This document shows, one piece after another, positions 34,701-46,600 of a stretch of 64,000 nt of DNA. The translations under genes were made by a program, and so were the position numbers. Source of the stretch: Chytridium lagenaria (Eukaryota; Chytridiomycota; Chytridiomycetes; Chytridiales; Chytridiaceae); NCBI GenBank assembly GCA_025449115.1, contig JAHLKC010000055.1, positions 62,001-126,000 on the forward strand. The letters run 5' to 3'. The notes beneath the pieces were generated by a model. That model did not search any database. It saw only the letters and a program-made list of their open reading frames with translations, and had not been told where the DNA came from. Within the stretch, counting starts at the first letter, position 1. Each line of letters opens with the position of its first letter.

Positions 34701-36669
34701 GGATTTTATTCATCCGCTGTTGCTGAGGTTTGGGTTTTCGCATAGGTGTAGATGACTTTTTTTTGTATTTAGGTTTTTGTCAACACCTTCCGGATTCGAT
34801 TTGTGGCTCAAGGAGATTTTATCGATAATGAGTTATCGAAATGGTCAGAGGTAATGATTCCATATAGATTGTTTTCCCAGTAATCTTCGCTTACAAAAAC
34901 AACGAATAACTCATTTTTCTGGGTAAATAGTCTGAGAACCTCAACTTTGTCATCCGCGCCGAAATCAGTCTCACCCACGCATCATACGGTGCAAACAGTT
35001 CATCCCCGAAATCCCCGACCGCCGACGCCGAACCCATCCCGTACGTCTTGTCCCTTCCCATCCCCGCCCTCTCTCCAACCCGTATATTTTGTTTTCTCAC
35101 AAACCTGTAGACCACAGCCCTTCCCTCTGCATTTTTACGGTGACCTTACACGCACGTTGGCTGGATGCCAGTATCTGACGACAAGTGGACATTTGCGAGC
35201 CATGACAGCAGGGATCAAGAGTGCGTTAGCGCTTGTAAAGGCAGGGAAAGAACGACCTGGAACGGATGGTGGAGGTGGGGAGGAATGGATGGATGAGGAT
35301 TTGGTTGGCGTCAAGGCGGCGCTTTGGGGTTTGGTGTGTTTTTGCGTTATTGTTGTTTCCCGGCGTTAAGGGTTGTTTCCCCCCCCTTTTTTTTTTGTTT
35401 CCTCGTTTTGAATACTTGGGGTCGTTTTGAATGCTTTGAACCTTGTGTCTGTTTGGATTTTTTTGTCCTTAACACTTGTGAATTTTTTTTCAGGGCTTTA
35501 TCGGATCGAATCCGCATGGTCTGGATCTGTTGAGTTCGGAGGGGCTTGTTGAAGATATCGTGACGCTTGCATTGGAGAGCACCACTTTTCGATAAGAGGG
35601 TATGTCGATCCTTCATTAATTAATTATTTTTTTATTTTTTGTAGAACTTTTGCTGTTTTTCGTTCTCTTTTTTTCCTTCCCTTGCGGGGAGTATATCTTT
35701 ATTTTACAAAGGCAAGGAGGAGTTTTGAAGAAAAGATCTCTTTGTTGGTTTCTTTTTTCTACTTCTTCCTTGAGTGTACGATGATTTGCGTTTTGGATGG
35801 ACTTTGGGTATGCAAAGTGCAACAGACCTGTTTCTAAAATTATGAGTTTCCCCGCAGCTCTTCCTCTTTCTTATCTCTTCGTTATTATTTCCCTTTTCTT
35901 TTATTGTTTTATTTCTGGCATATCCACTTTTGCTCCCATCGTCCTCTCCCCCTTTTTATGATAATGTTATTTTGCACCCCGAGGTATCTTCTTTTCGTCG
36001 TGTTGTTCAGCATGGCACCTTTGTGTTCACCCTTTCCTTAACCCCCTTCTCCCCCTTCAGCACCTGCTTCCACGCTCTCGGCCTTCTCGGCAAATCCGCA
36101 AAAGGCGCAGAACTCCTGCACCTCCTCCACTGGGACGTGATCACGCTCGACCCCCGATCTCCTCTCGGCAACATAGCGATGCCCATGACCCTCGACGCCT
36201 TTATAACGGTAAAACAAAAAGAACAATATAACTGACCAACACCATTAGGTTCCGAAATGGGATTTCAAGGGGTCGTGGCCTGATGCATGGAGAGAGGAAG
36301 ACGAGGAGGTGAAACGGTTTGACGCGATTGGGATGGAGGTGTTGAAGTTGACGGGGAACATGTGTAATCATATTTTAGCGAATGCAGCGAGTAAGACGTT
36401 GTCAAGTATTCTTCCCCCCATTCACGTCGCCATTCCCCCCCCCGCCCCACCCATTGTTTTTGAAATTAATACGATGATGCATAGATTGCGACATGATCAT
36501 CCGGGTTATTTCACGTCGATACATTTGTACCTAGAGGTATCGAGGATGTTGAGTTGTTTGCATTATCGGATGACGGCGAGGAGGTTTTTTGCAGGAGTTG
36601 TTTGATAGAGTGCCGTTTGGGGATGAGGAGACGGTGAGGGTTGTTGGGATGTGTTATAGTCGGTATTAA
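31728..36669 (+). CDS. RICTOR: RICTOR homologue, TORC2 subunit (multi-exon, frame-broken)
   Basis: Scaffold subunit of TOR complex 2 (RICTOR in animals, Ste20/Tsc11/Avo3 in yeasts). Start ATG at 31728 (MATILTDLLTKLKTASDVPQ). Conserved blocks appear in the order of the animal protein. About 31980-32190 has RILRHIVTDSSIALAMM and EREQAIKLVRALVE. About 33170-33240 has LSLRCILLVGDLLQLTHRLLP. About 33635-33780 has LRWNWDSIQELIDGPLANSR and LVSFFRPSNHQFSD. About 35110-35200 has PQPFPLHFYGDL...GCQYLTTSGH. From 35320, ALWGL splices to GFIGSNPHGLDLLSSEG. About 36070-36150 has HALGLLGKSAKGAELL. The C-terminal block (36475-36669) has FTSIHLYLEVSRMLSCLHYR and RRFFQELFD-like sequence. More than ten short introns and several single-base frame breaks (e.g. 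near 31835 and 36595) interrupt it; exon limits were not all resolved. It is divergent from FOL1. Confidence 0.88.
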
Positions 36670-37321
36670 AGAAAATTAAAGAGTTGTGTTTATCGTTAAA
36701 GAAGTATGGATAGATTTTCTTTTTGTTGGATTAGGGGGAGAGAAGGGGCGAATGCAACGATGACGACGTTGTTTCACGCTTCTTTTATTTTACGGTAGTG
36801 AGAGGACTCTGACATGATCACCTGGGTAACAAGACGGCTTCATGTCTTTCTGGCTGATGTGTGATTCACCGGTATACCTTATCAATCGTACACGTTGCAA
36901 AACAAACGCATCCATATCAACCGAAAAAAAAAAGTTGAGAGAAAGTATACTTGAACATAACAGAGGATCGCCGGCGCTTTTGAATCTGTTCAATTAAATC
37001 TAAAGCCACAACATCTTCAATCAAAGAGTCTAAACTGTTTCTTCCTTCGATCAAGTATCTGCGCATACAACCGCCACATCTTATACTGAAAATCCTCAAC
37101 CACGCAGTCGTCCCACCATTGAAATAGAATATCGCGTCGTTCAAGACCTGTGGCCGTTATCCCTTCCCCACGTACATTCTTATTGTTTTACACACAAGAC
37201 ACTTACCCCGCATTCCGTCATCTTTCCACGATGGTTCCAGCACAAAAGTAACAACAGCGCTTATCAACAACAACTCTTTCATCGTTTCTCGCCGTTTTCC
37301 ATAAATAAAGACCCCCACACA

Positions 37322-37373
<52 letters not shown>

Positions 37374-38018
37374 AAAAAAAAAAAAGTCCATATGGATGGG
37401 TTCCCATTTCCCGATCTCACAACCCCACACGGAAACGCTTCATACACCGATGAAAAGGGAGTCCCGTTATCGCCATGATGTGACCGTCAATAATGTAATT
37501 TCATGCAAAAAAAAAGAAACGCAAAAAAAAAAAAAAGGGGGGAGGGTTGCGGTCAACCCCACAGTTGTCTCCAACATTTATGCAAAGGTGGGTTCGGACG
37601 ATACCGACGGATCACAGGCAAAAACATGTTCCATGTGTCGTAAGCTTGTTCACAAATGTCCAAGCCAAGATCCATTATACGACGCCAATGGCAAGCAGAC
37701 AAATACGGTGCACGGAATGAAACTAGCATTTCGGCAAATGAAAGAATGTATATATAGTTTTTGGAATGCCAAAAAAACAACAAAAACACTTAGTAATTTT
37801 CGCACAATAAAAAAAAAACACCAAACAAAAGTATGCAACAAACAACCTTCAACAACAAAACCTCTCTGGTTAAAAAATTACCATAAAAAAACGAAAGGGT
37901 AAAAAATGGTATGCGTAAAAACAAAAAAAACATATAAACAAAACAAAAACGCCAACAAAAATCTCCACATTCCAAAATATACAAAAAATAAATAAAGGTA
38001 TTATAAAAAAAAAAGCAA
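36670..38018. other. Intergenic with simple repeats
   Basis: 3' regions of RICTOR and of the convergent zinc-finger gene C. Contains an (AC)n microsatellite with adjoining poly-A (37314-37385) and long A-rich stretches from 37500 to 38010. No gene recognised. Confidence 0.6.
37314..37385. repeat. (AC)n microsatellite followed by poly-A
   Basis: Almost uninterrupted CA/AC dinucleotide repeat to about 37372, broken by single CTC and CGC variants, directly followed by 13 A. Confidence 0.95.
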
Positions 38019-39940
38019 TCACATGGATTCCGATACACTCCTCTTGCCTTCTTTCCGACACTTATCCCGTCTCAAATGCCGTTCCCAAGCATCCCTCCGT
38101 TTAAACCCCACCCCACATTCACACCACACCGATTTCACACCCCCATGCACACCCGCATGTCGTTCCACATCATGCATCCGCACAAACGACCGCGTGCATC
38201 CAGGAAACGTGCAAACATAGGGTCGTGGACGGTGAGGGTCGTGGGTGAGGAGGTGTGTGCGGAGGTTGGTTTTACGGTAAAGGGTTTTTGACAGTCGGCG
38301 TAGGGGCAGATGAAGGAGGTGGAGGGGTCGATGGAGGTGGTGGTGGATGAGCGGCGACGACGAGGGGGGGAGGAGGGAGGGGGTGGCGTTGATGGATATT
38401 GTGGAAAGACATGGGGAGGGGTAGGGTGTTGAGAGGGTGGCGTCGGGGATGGGAAAGGTTGATTTGTTGAGGGTGGTGAAGGTGGTGTCGAGGGTGGTGA
38501 GGAGAGGGGAGATGGGGGAGAGTGGAGCAGACATGTCGGTAAAGGATTGAATGGTTGGCAAATCTTCGAGTGGGACACTGACGGCGTTTGAACGAGCACG
38601 ACGGGGACGTGAAGGAGAAAAGACGACATTATCCGATGCCGACATATCCTCAAATAGCGCACCCTGGAAAGCAGGGAACTGCGCAAGATCCGCGAATGAA
38701 GGTGGTGGTGTGTGTTCTTGGAAAAAGGATGACGGTGCGAACGCGTTAAAGTTGTTTGATGTGTTGATGATGCTGGTGTTGGTTGAAAAGTCGGGGTGGA
38801 TGGCTGCAATGCCGTAATCCTTGACGTTGGGGTTTGGCATGTGTGGTTCAGGTGCAGCAATGGGGGCAGGCAGTAGGGCAGAGAAGGCGTCAGGGATAGC
38901 GAAAAGGTCTGAAGGGATGATGGGTGGTGGGAAGGCGATGAAGCTGGTGTCGTCAAAGGGAAGAGTTTCGAGTGGAGATGGTTGAGAGATGTCTCCAAGG
39001 AGAAGGTCCAGCATGTGTTTGTTGATGCAAGCAGAGCAAGATGATGCCACCTGAAATAAAGGCACCAAAAAAAAAGGAGGAAAAGGTTAGAACCGGAAAA
39101 CCAGAACAATGGTACTAGTTTAAAAATGATTGGACCGGAGGAAAGGAACCAGGATAAAAAAATTATACTTTTGGAACCAAGCAAAGCACCAGCGCCAAAA
39201 ATATAAAATAAAATTTTCAAAGTCCGCCCTCTACAACCCCCAATAAGAAAAGCTAATATTCTTCTGAGGGATGGATGGGTAACCAACAAGAACTCTTTCG
39301 TGTGGGTGCTTCTTCCTCTTCACTCATTGAAATTCCTGCCTGGGTAAAACCAAGGCCATCATCACCCACGCATCACCCATCCATCCAGTGATATCCTCTG
39401 CCGCCCATCCTCCTCCCTGCCCTCCTACCCTCCTGTCAGCTCACGGCACAACCACAAAGCAAGCTCCGCTCCTTCACACCACCACCACCACCGCTGCAAT
39501 AGGCAGGACCCCTCAACCCAAGGAATAAAATAAAAAAAACCAGGTGGAGCCAAAAATAAATTCAAATTTCAAAATTGTGAAGCCCAAGAAAACCGCCCGA
39601 GTTTGACTGACTAAATAAACCCATAATTGGCCTTATTAACGAAAAGTCGTCCCATTGACAGTGCAATTGGGAATGAAAGAGGGAAACAGCGATGGTATTT
39701 CCCCATCCCATCCATCCCATCCATGCTACTGCCATCCATCCATCCATCTCTGTCCGTCCAGTATCCATGAAACAAACCATCCCTCCACTTTACAGAACCA
39801 AGAAAAAAAAAACAACAAACAACTACAACAACTAACTACTCTAGAAAGTAAAAAAAAAAAACAAAAAGGAAACCCATCCTCACCTCATTCGCGTTTCCAC
39901 AAGGACATTTCCAGAGTGCAAGTGTTGAAGGTTCTGACAT
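38019..39940 (-). CDS. C2H2 zinc-finger transcription factor C with N-terminal zinc-ribbon-like motif
   Basis: Probable transcription factor. Exon 1 (39940-39884) encodes MSEPSTLALWKCPCGNANE. After an 833-bp intron (39051-39883) exon 2 begins VASSCSACINKHM. Joined, these give W-K-C-P-C-G-N-A-N...C-S-A-C, a RanBP2-type zinc-finger-like arrangement. A Ser/Pro/Thr/Phe-rich middle follows, then three C2H2 fingers at the C-terminus: CPYADC...H-x3-H, CTFPGC...ERHAGVH and CECG...ERHLRRDKC. Finger order, spacing and the C-terminal H-x4-5-C ending match the tandem paralogs at 3.1 and 7.5 kb, so all three belong to one family. Here finger 1 is not split by an intron. Two one-base frame breaks (C run near 38366, T run near 38276) leave finger 1 in another frame. 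A TATA box lies about 110 bp upstream of exon 1. Confidence 0.75.
39051..39883 (-). other. Long intron of zinc-finger gene C
   Basis: Minus strand donor AATGAG|GTGAGG, acceptor TTTATTTCAG|GTGGCA; phase 0. At 833 bp it is five or more times longer than the other introns in the window. It carries a CCAT-rich tract and no coding signal. Inferred from frame continuity and completion of the Cys motif, not from transcripts. Confidence 0.65.
39704..39752. repeat. CCAT-rich simple repeat
   Basis: Imperfect CATC/CCAT repeat (CATCCCATCCATCCC, then CCATCCATCCATC) inside the long intron of zinc-finger gene C. Confidence 0.8.
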
Positions 39941-40048
39941 GGCGTTGGAGCTGGTGATTGATGATGATGTCTTGTGCATAGAATGGGGTGGGCACATTTT
40001 CCGATGAGTTTCGAGCAAATGGGGGGGATGGAGCGGATCGAGGCTCTC

Positions 40049-40056
40049 TTTATAGT
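40049..40056 (-). promoter_or_regulatory. TATA box of zinc-finger gene C
   Basis: Minus strand reads CTACTATAAAGAGAGC about 110 bp upstream of the exon 1 ATG at 39940. It supports that start over the non-ATG openings within exon 2. Confidence 0.6.
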
Positions 40057-40482
40057 AGGTAGGCTTTTGGAAGGATGTGGTGGAGGAATGGGAGGTGGTG
40101 ATATTTTTTATCTTTTTGCTTTCGCGGTGAGTCTCTCCCTGTGGGATATGGTGCTGGTTTGCAGTTTGATTGATTGATTGCTGGGAGACGTAGGTGACGA
40201 GGACGAAGTGAGTGGGGTGGGTGGGGGTGAGGTGGGGGTTGAAGGGCGTCTTTTATCCTTTTCGGTTTGTTTTATCCTGCTGGATGGTGGTGGTGGTGTT
40301 GATGGTGGTGGTGGTGAAGCAAGCAGCTGTGAGAGAGAGAGGGTTATTGAAAGTCTAGTGTTTTGGAGGGGGGCGACGAGGGGGGGGCTTAAATAGCAGA
40401 GAGGCCTGTACCTAGAGGGGGCATTCATTCCTATTCATTAATTATTTTTATTTTTATTTTTATTTTTAATTATTATTTATAT

Positions 40483-40545
40483 GAGAGGAGGAGGAAGAGG
40501 AGAGAGAAGAGAAGAAGAGGAGGAAGAGAGAAGGAGAGAAGGAAA
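40483..40545. repeat. 63-nt homopurine tract
   Basis: Uninterrupted run of A and G only (GAGAGGAGGAGGAAGAGG and similar), continuing with one T interruption to about 40556. Confidence 0.95.
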
Positions 40546-40558
40546 TGGAAAGAAAATT

Positions 40559-40610
40559 ATATTTATTTTAATTTATTTATTTATTTAATTATTAATTTAT
40601 TTATTTAATT
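40559..40610. repeat. (TTTA)n-rich tract
   Basis: Repeated ATTT/TTTA units with occasional AATT, immediately after the homopurine tract. No G or C in the core. Confidence 0.9.
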
Positions 40611-43600
40611 AAAGGGGAGACAAATCTACTAGTATTAGAATTGTCATTTCTCTCAATGCAGAAGAAAAGCTTGTTTTCTGCTTTTTCATATCTAAAGAGG
40701 GTCCTTGAAACACGCATCTCTCATTCATGAAATACATGCTTTTAATTCATTTCAATCTCCGACTAGTCTCATACCACCATCATTCATCTCATTGGCCTAT
40801 TTTTCTTTATTTATCACTTTTACATCTTCAACCTCAAGGGCGACGTTCACTCCTAATCCACCATCACCTTCCTCCACCACCTTTCTCTCTACGTCCAACA
40901 CACAGAGCAATCTTTCTCATACGTCAGCAGCTGTGCCGGATCCTTACAGGAGGTGAGGACTTTTGAGGCTGAGTCTACCTCCGACGACTCCTTGCTCCAA
41001 ACACCGCCTGGTCTCCGACGCTCCCCCCCAACAATGGGTTGTTTGTGGAGGAAAAAAAAGGTGGGCTTGCAAAAACGTCGGTGGCTACCCTCTCGTTAAA
41101 AAAGCAAGTAGAATCCGCACATCATCAGTTTTTGTGTCAATATCACATCGTAAAGAGCCCGTTTTTTGTGTTGTGTGAATGGAATGAAATGGAAAAAGAA
41201 GGAAAGGTGAAGGAATTCGGAAAGATAAAAAAAAATAGGAAAACGTTTGATGTGACGTTGTAGATGCCTATACACACTCTCCGACGCAACGTCATGGAAA
41301 CGAAAAGAAAAAAATGAAAGCGAAAACCAAACACAACAGTGATTTGACGTGAACCCCGTTTACGAAATGAAAAAGCCGTAGTCAGCACCACTTAATAATT
41401 TAAGCACAAAACAAATAACATAAAACCCTATATAAAATTCAACCGTTCTTCCCCGAATCGCAGTCACCCGTAGTCAAGCAGTAAGAACCCCCCCTACTAC
41501 ATTCGCCTCTTAAATCCAACATGAAGCCCCCCTTAAAAACATATTCATGAATTACCGTCACCGCATTTCGTTTGGACCCAAGGCGCCATCATCCACCATT
41601 GTGTCATGACGTATACACTGGCCGTTTTCCTTCACCATTTTTCCTTTTCTTTCTATTTCTTGTGATTGTAAAATTTAGAGACAAATTCTTGGCGTTGATG
41701 CTTACCGAGACGGGCCATCGGGAATGACTTGACTTGACGAGACCAAGAGCATATGGGATGGTAGATACATACTTTCAGAAACCGTCATCCTCGTCATCCA
41801 GAGTCATTAAACACGCCTTCTCGAAACCAAGACCAATTTCGCGCAGATCGCATACATCGTCCTCCAAAGAACGACTCGCAAATGAATATCCCAACCTAAA
41901 CCTCCCTTTTTCCCCTTCGCAACAAATGACCTCAAATGACATGTAGCCCACCACAGCACTTGAAACCCAAACAAACCATCAACCCACCATCCTTGTTCCA
42001 ACCTGAAACCCAACAATCATATGACGCCCTTCCTCACCTTTCAAAACCAAAAAAAAAAATCCAATAAAGCGCCATCCAAAAAGGCTGATACGACATTTCG
42101 GCATAACGAAGCCCTCATAACCTTGTCGGGTGTGTCGCTCACGAGCCCGTCTGTAAGGGCAGCTGATGAACGGGGGGCAAGTGGCAGTGACGGTGGCACC
42201 TCGGAGCCAAGCATGAGAAGAAGCCCTTGGAATCCGTTGGTGATCTGTGTGGTGTCACGAAACTTATAGATCTTTGTTCAGGGCCTCGTGGCCGTCTTTT
42301 GTGTTCATTGAGTTCGTCTTTTGAGTTTAGTCGTCTTTTGTATGTCGAGTGACCTTAAACCAAATAAACACATCCTTCCATGTGGGCGCAAACCACATCC
42401 CACCATTTGCGAGGACGTCTGATGTTTATTGGTGTTTTTGGACGGTGAATGCACACTAAAGAGGGGCAGGGGTATTTTGTACGTCGATTGCACGCTAAAG
42501 AGAGTAAGGGCTATAACGATCCACCACACCTCTTTTCCAACCGTTCAAATGTCTCGTCTCCATGACCGTCCATACCCTCCATCGTCAATAAACGCATCAA
42601 TCAACGAAACGCGAAACCAACCAAACGATAAATCAGCGAAAAAAAGGAGCGGGACCCTTACCCTCATCCAGACCAGATCATCTTTCTTTAAGGGATGAAG
42701 CCTCTCATAAACCTTCAAACTTTGTGTTGATAACGGTCATTGGTGGGGGGGTTCGATCAAAGAAGACGATGTGGGTTTTGGGCTTGGCGCAAGACACTGC
42801 CCCGTTTTAACCTCATGGGGGTGAGTTGTGTGTGAGGTCATGGTGAGCAAAGCAAAAGACAGATGGGGGTTCTCCACGTTCACGATCTCCGAAGTATGAG
42901 TGTGACAAAGTCACCGAATGGTTTTATGTGTACCATCGCGGTGCGATAATGGCAGTTCGAGGGGTAGGCGGGGGGGGACCTGCACCTTGGTTCTTCAGGA
43001 GGCACGGTCTATGATACTTTTGCTGTATGGGAGTTATTGTTTTTCAATTCATGAATGACTTTACTACGACACCTAAGATATATCAGTGTTTTTTAATTGG
43101 TTAGGAGTAAAATGGGGTGTTTCCAAAGCTAAGAAAGGCCAGAAGTTGGCGTCATTCGGTTGATCCGACCTGGAATCCCTCACACCCGCCTGGAACCAAT
43201 AAAGAAGACGTTCGTACGACGCTAACCCATGAGAAAATTTGAGGTATTTCATCAAACTTCAAACAAAGTCACCGAACGGTAAAAGAAAAAAAAACAAAAA
43301 CGGAACATAAAAAGAAAAAGGAACTCTGTTTTTAATCTAAAAATGTGAAAAATAAAAAAAAGACATAAAGCCACTTATAGACCCCTTTTTCTCCTTTTCC
43401 TTTTTCCTTATCACCAATGACGCGTTTTGTTATAACGCTAAAAAGAACACGGAGACAGCTCCCATTCAAGACCAACGGCACTCTTTCATTTCAAGGCCAA
43501 AGTTGGGAGTCACCTTGAACGTTTTTCGTATCCCAGCGTCGACTATGACCATCCTCAAAACAGGGTCCAAAGTTGACTCTTATTCCACTCCGCCTTTTCA

Positions 43601-46600
43601 AAGTGACTCATTCTGATGCTGAATTCCAAGGACTGTGCTGCTCAGTTGGTTTTTTGGGAGGCGTTTTTTATGTTTATAGCGCCATCTTTTTTTTTGTAGA
43701 GGATGGGGATGGGGACGTGAACGTGCAATGTGGTGATGACGGTTTGTGAATGGTTTGGTGAAGCGCGGAGATGCGGGATACGTTCAACGTTTCTTTTGAG
43801 GTTTGGATGACCCTGATGTTGCGGCTGTCTGGGCTTTTCTTCCTTTTGGATTTCAAGAACCCTATTTGAAAATAAAGCATTAATAAAAAATGCACCACGA
43901 TATTTTTTTGTGGACACAATATCTCCGCCCATCTTTCGACTATGACTCATGCCATCCCGAAGATAAGACAAGAACCTTAAGTCATTGAATCATGACGAAA
44001 TATTTATATAGCGGGGTAGGTGTTGAATGTGAGTGAATGAGACCACGACTTCAAGCGTGACCAAAGGTTATTTGGAGAAGGATGGATTTACGTTTGAGGT
44101 GATGTAAAGCTAACACTTGAGAAAGGTGGTGATGGGTTGTTGATGGTGTATGAGAAACGTACCAACAATTGATATCGGACGATGGCATAGCAACCCACAG
44201 TCAAGGGTCGTAAGAAGGGATATGACCCAACTCTGTAACAAATATAATGATCTGGAACCATTCCTTTATCTCTTTATCGTGTAAAACATTCTTTTACTCT
44301 TTTTTTTTTTTCTATGTAAAAAAAGGGGAAAGCCTCTCTCTGCTGTCCATGAACAAAAAAAACTTAATAATAAAAAAAGAAGAAAAAGAAAAATGTAAAA
44401 ACTCTCCGAGATAAAAATATTCCTTTTATAGAAATATTTTCATAAATTTCCTTTTTCTAATTTAATTTCACATAACAAAAAAGATCATCTCTTTTATTCT
44501 ATTTTCAAATAAATAATAATGGATCAAGCCCAATGTGGTATTTACAATTTTGCTGCTTGGCCTTTGCATTCAACCCTTCCGTCATTCTCACGCTGCGAGC
44601 ACCTTATCGCTCTATACAAATGATAAACTAATGGGTACAAGGAGAACAGGTAGCACCCACCGGTCATGTCCAACCTTCCCTCTAACTACCTTCTGATCTT
44701 CTTCCTCAATGTCCTTGACGTATCAGAAATGCAAGGACAAAACATTTTTCTAGCACTGCCACTAAACGCAATCACAAAGGGGCGCAAGCTACCCTCATAC
44801 CTTAAGGGTCCCAAAAGGCGGGGTACTTGACCAATGACGGCAATTACCGCTCACCTCCATCCCGCCTTTTGTCGCCGGTGGGTCGTTTTTTAGAACAAAA
44901 CCAAAAGGGCCAAGGGCCATCATGGTAAATGATCTTGACAAGCTGTTTCCATCTTTCCCCTGATGTAAGGGGATTTAGATACTGCAAAGGTGCAACGTCT
45001 CGCGAGACCCACTCGGACGAAACGGAAGGGTAAATAACAAGTGAACCCCATCAAACAACCGCCAAGCTTGCGGTTCTTTGCTTTTTTCTTTGTTCTTTTT
45101 TCTTTCTTTCTGTAAATACATATTGTCATAATAAACATTATCGGCGCGACGGCGTCAGTTCAACCTTCCATATCCGTTAGACTTCTGTGTTGCTGGCGGA
45201 CCTTGAAAGAAAGACACCCTGGAATTCCGAGTGGTTGATAAGAGCGCAGTATTTTGCGGACTACGGTGTACTGTCAACCGTTTATCAAACGTTGACGATT
45301 TCTTTGTTTTTTCTCACAAGGGAGGAGATGGAATAAGGTGTAAATACACTCTTTTTTTAAACAGATACCTCGCCAGCAAAAGTAAAATGTTTTTCATCAT
45401 ATCCTTGATGTGTAAATTACTTCCCCGGGATTGATGATTGAGTCCTTCATCGAACTCAGCGAACGAGCAGTTACTAAAATTGCTTTTTATCGCTCCTCAC
45501 GTGTGGACATGAATCTATTGTTTGACCCTTCATCGGAAACTCCTTTTCGTTCCCCACTTCCTTTTCCTTCCTACACTACCAACATTTGGAAGAAAAGGCG
45601 CATTTTCCTTTAATGGATACCAACGCCAATCCCTTCCAGAACAAAACGTCGGGTGAATGTGGAATTTCCCCGCCTTTGGATCACCATCACACAAACATTC
45701 AGTTCCGATCCCTCGGTACCCAATGGCACAAATGCCAAGTGACTCTCTTACTTCATTTTCCGATCCGACGACCCTTACCTCGGACGTTCATGTCCATCAC
45801 TCACAAACAAGATCGAACGACCCTCCACTGGTGAGAATTGTTCTGTCGTTGACTCAAAAAAACACCTCGACCGTTGTAAACAGACGATAGAACACGCAGA
45901 TTTCCCTATCGTTCATATTGCCCGTTTGATCTCCATGTAGGATATGTGGGCGTTGTCCCCTTGCCGCCATGATTTCGTTGGAGGATTGGGATCGATATCG
46001 AACGTGGGTAGAGTGACACCTTTTGTTGAATATCGATATATATGCGAAAAGAGCTGAAACAAGGACGAATCCGCTTATAGATGAGTGTGGTCTTCTCACA
46101 ACCTTCCGGCATTGTTGACGCTAAATGAAAACATGACTCACTGTAGTTTTTTTCGGTTCAGGATATCCTTTTATCTTTTATCTTTATCTACCTTTTCTTT
46201 TAGTCTTTTTCTTATTCCATGGCCGTCTTTGACGACCGTTTTGATCCTTTTTTTTTATCGTTTTGAGGCGTTCATCACCCTTCTTTTCACCTTTTTGGTT
46301 TTGGGTCGTTCAAATAACGTCCATATATTCCCGATACATCTTTAAAAAAGATCTTTATCCAGTGCCATGTTCTTGTTCTTTGATGATTGGAGTTTGTTGG
46401 GGTATAATAAAAGACGTCCGTTTATCATTTCGAGAAGCCGTTGTTTTCGGAGCTCTCATCGTATTAGCTTGGGTGATCGTCGGACCGAATCAGTATGCTG
46501 TAAACCTCGAACTCAAATCATGGGTACGCCGTTATTGTGTATACTCTCTGCTTAGCCGACCCGTTCTTTTTGTGAATGTATCTGCTCACTCTTTGCCTTT

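Noticed and set aside
37314..37385. Possible CRISPR or telomere-like array
   Set aside because: It is a plain AC dinucleotide repeat with poly-A; there are no repeat-spacer units and no telomeric motif.
42735..42770. tRNA B-box-like GGTTCGATCA
   Set aside because: No A-box or clover-leaf pairing could be built around it.
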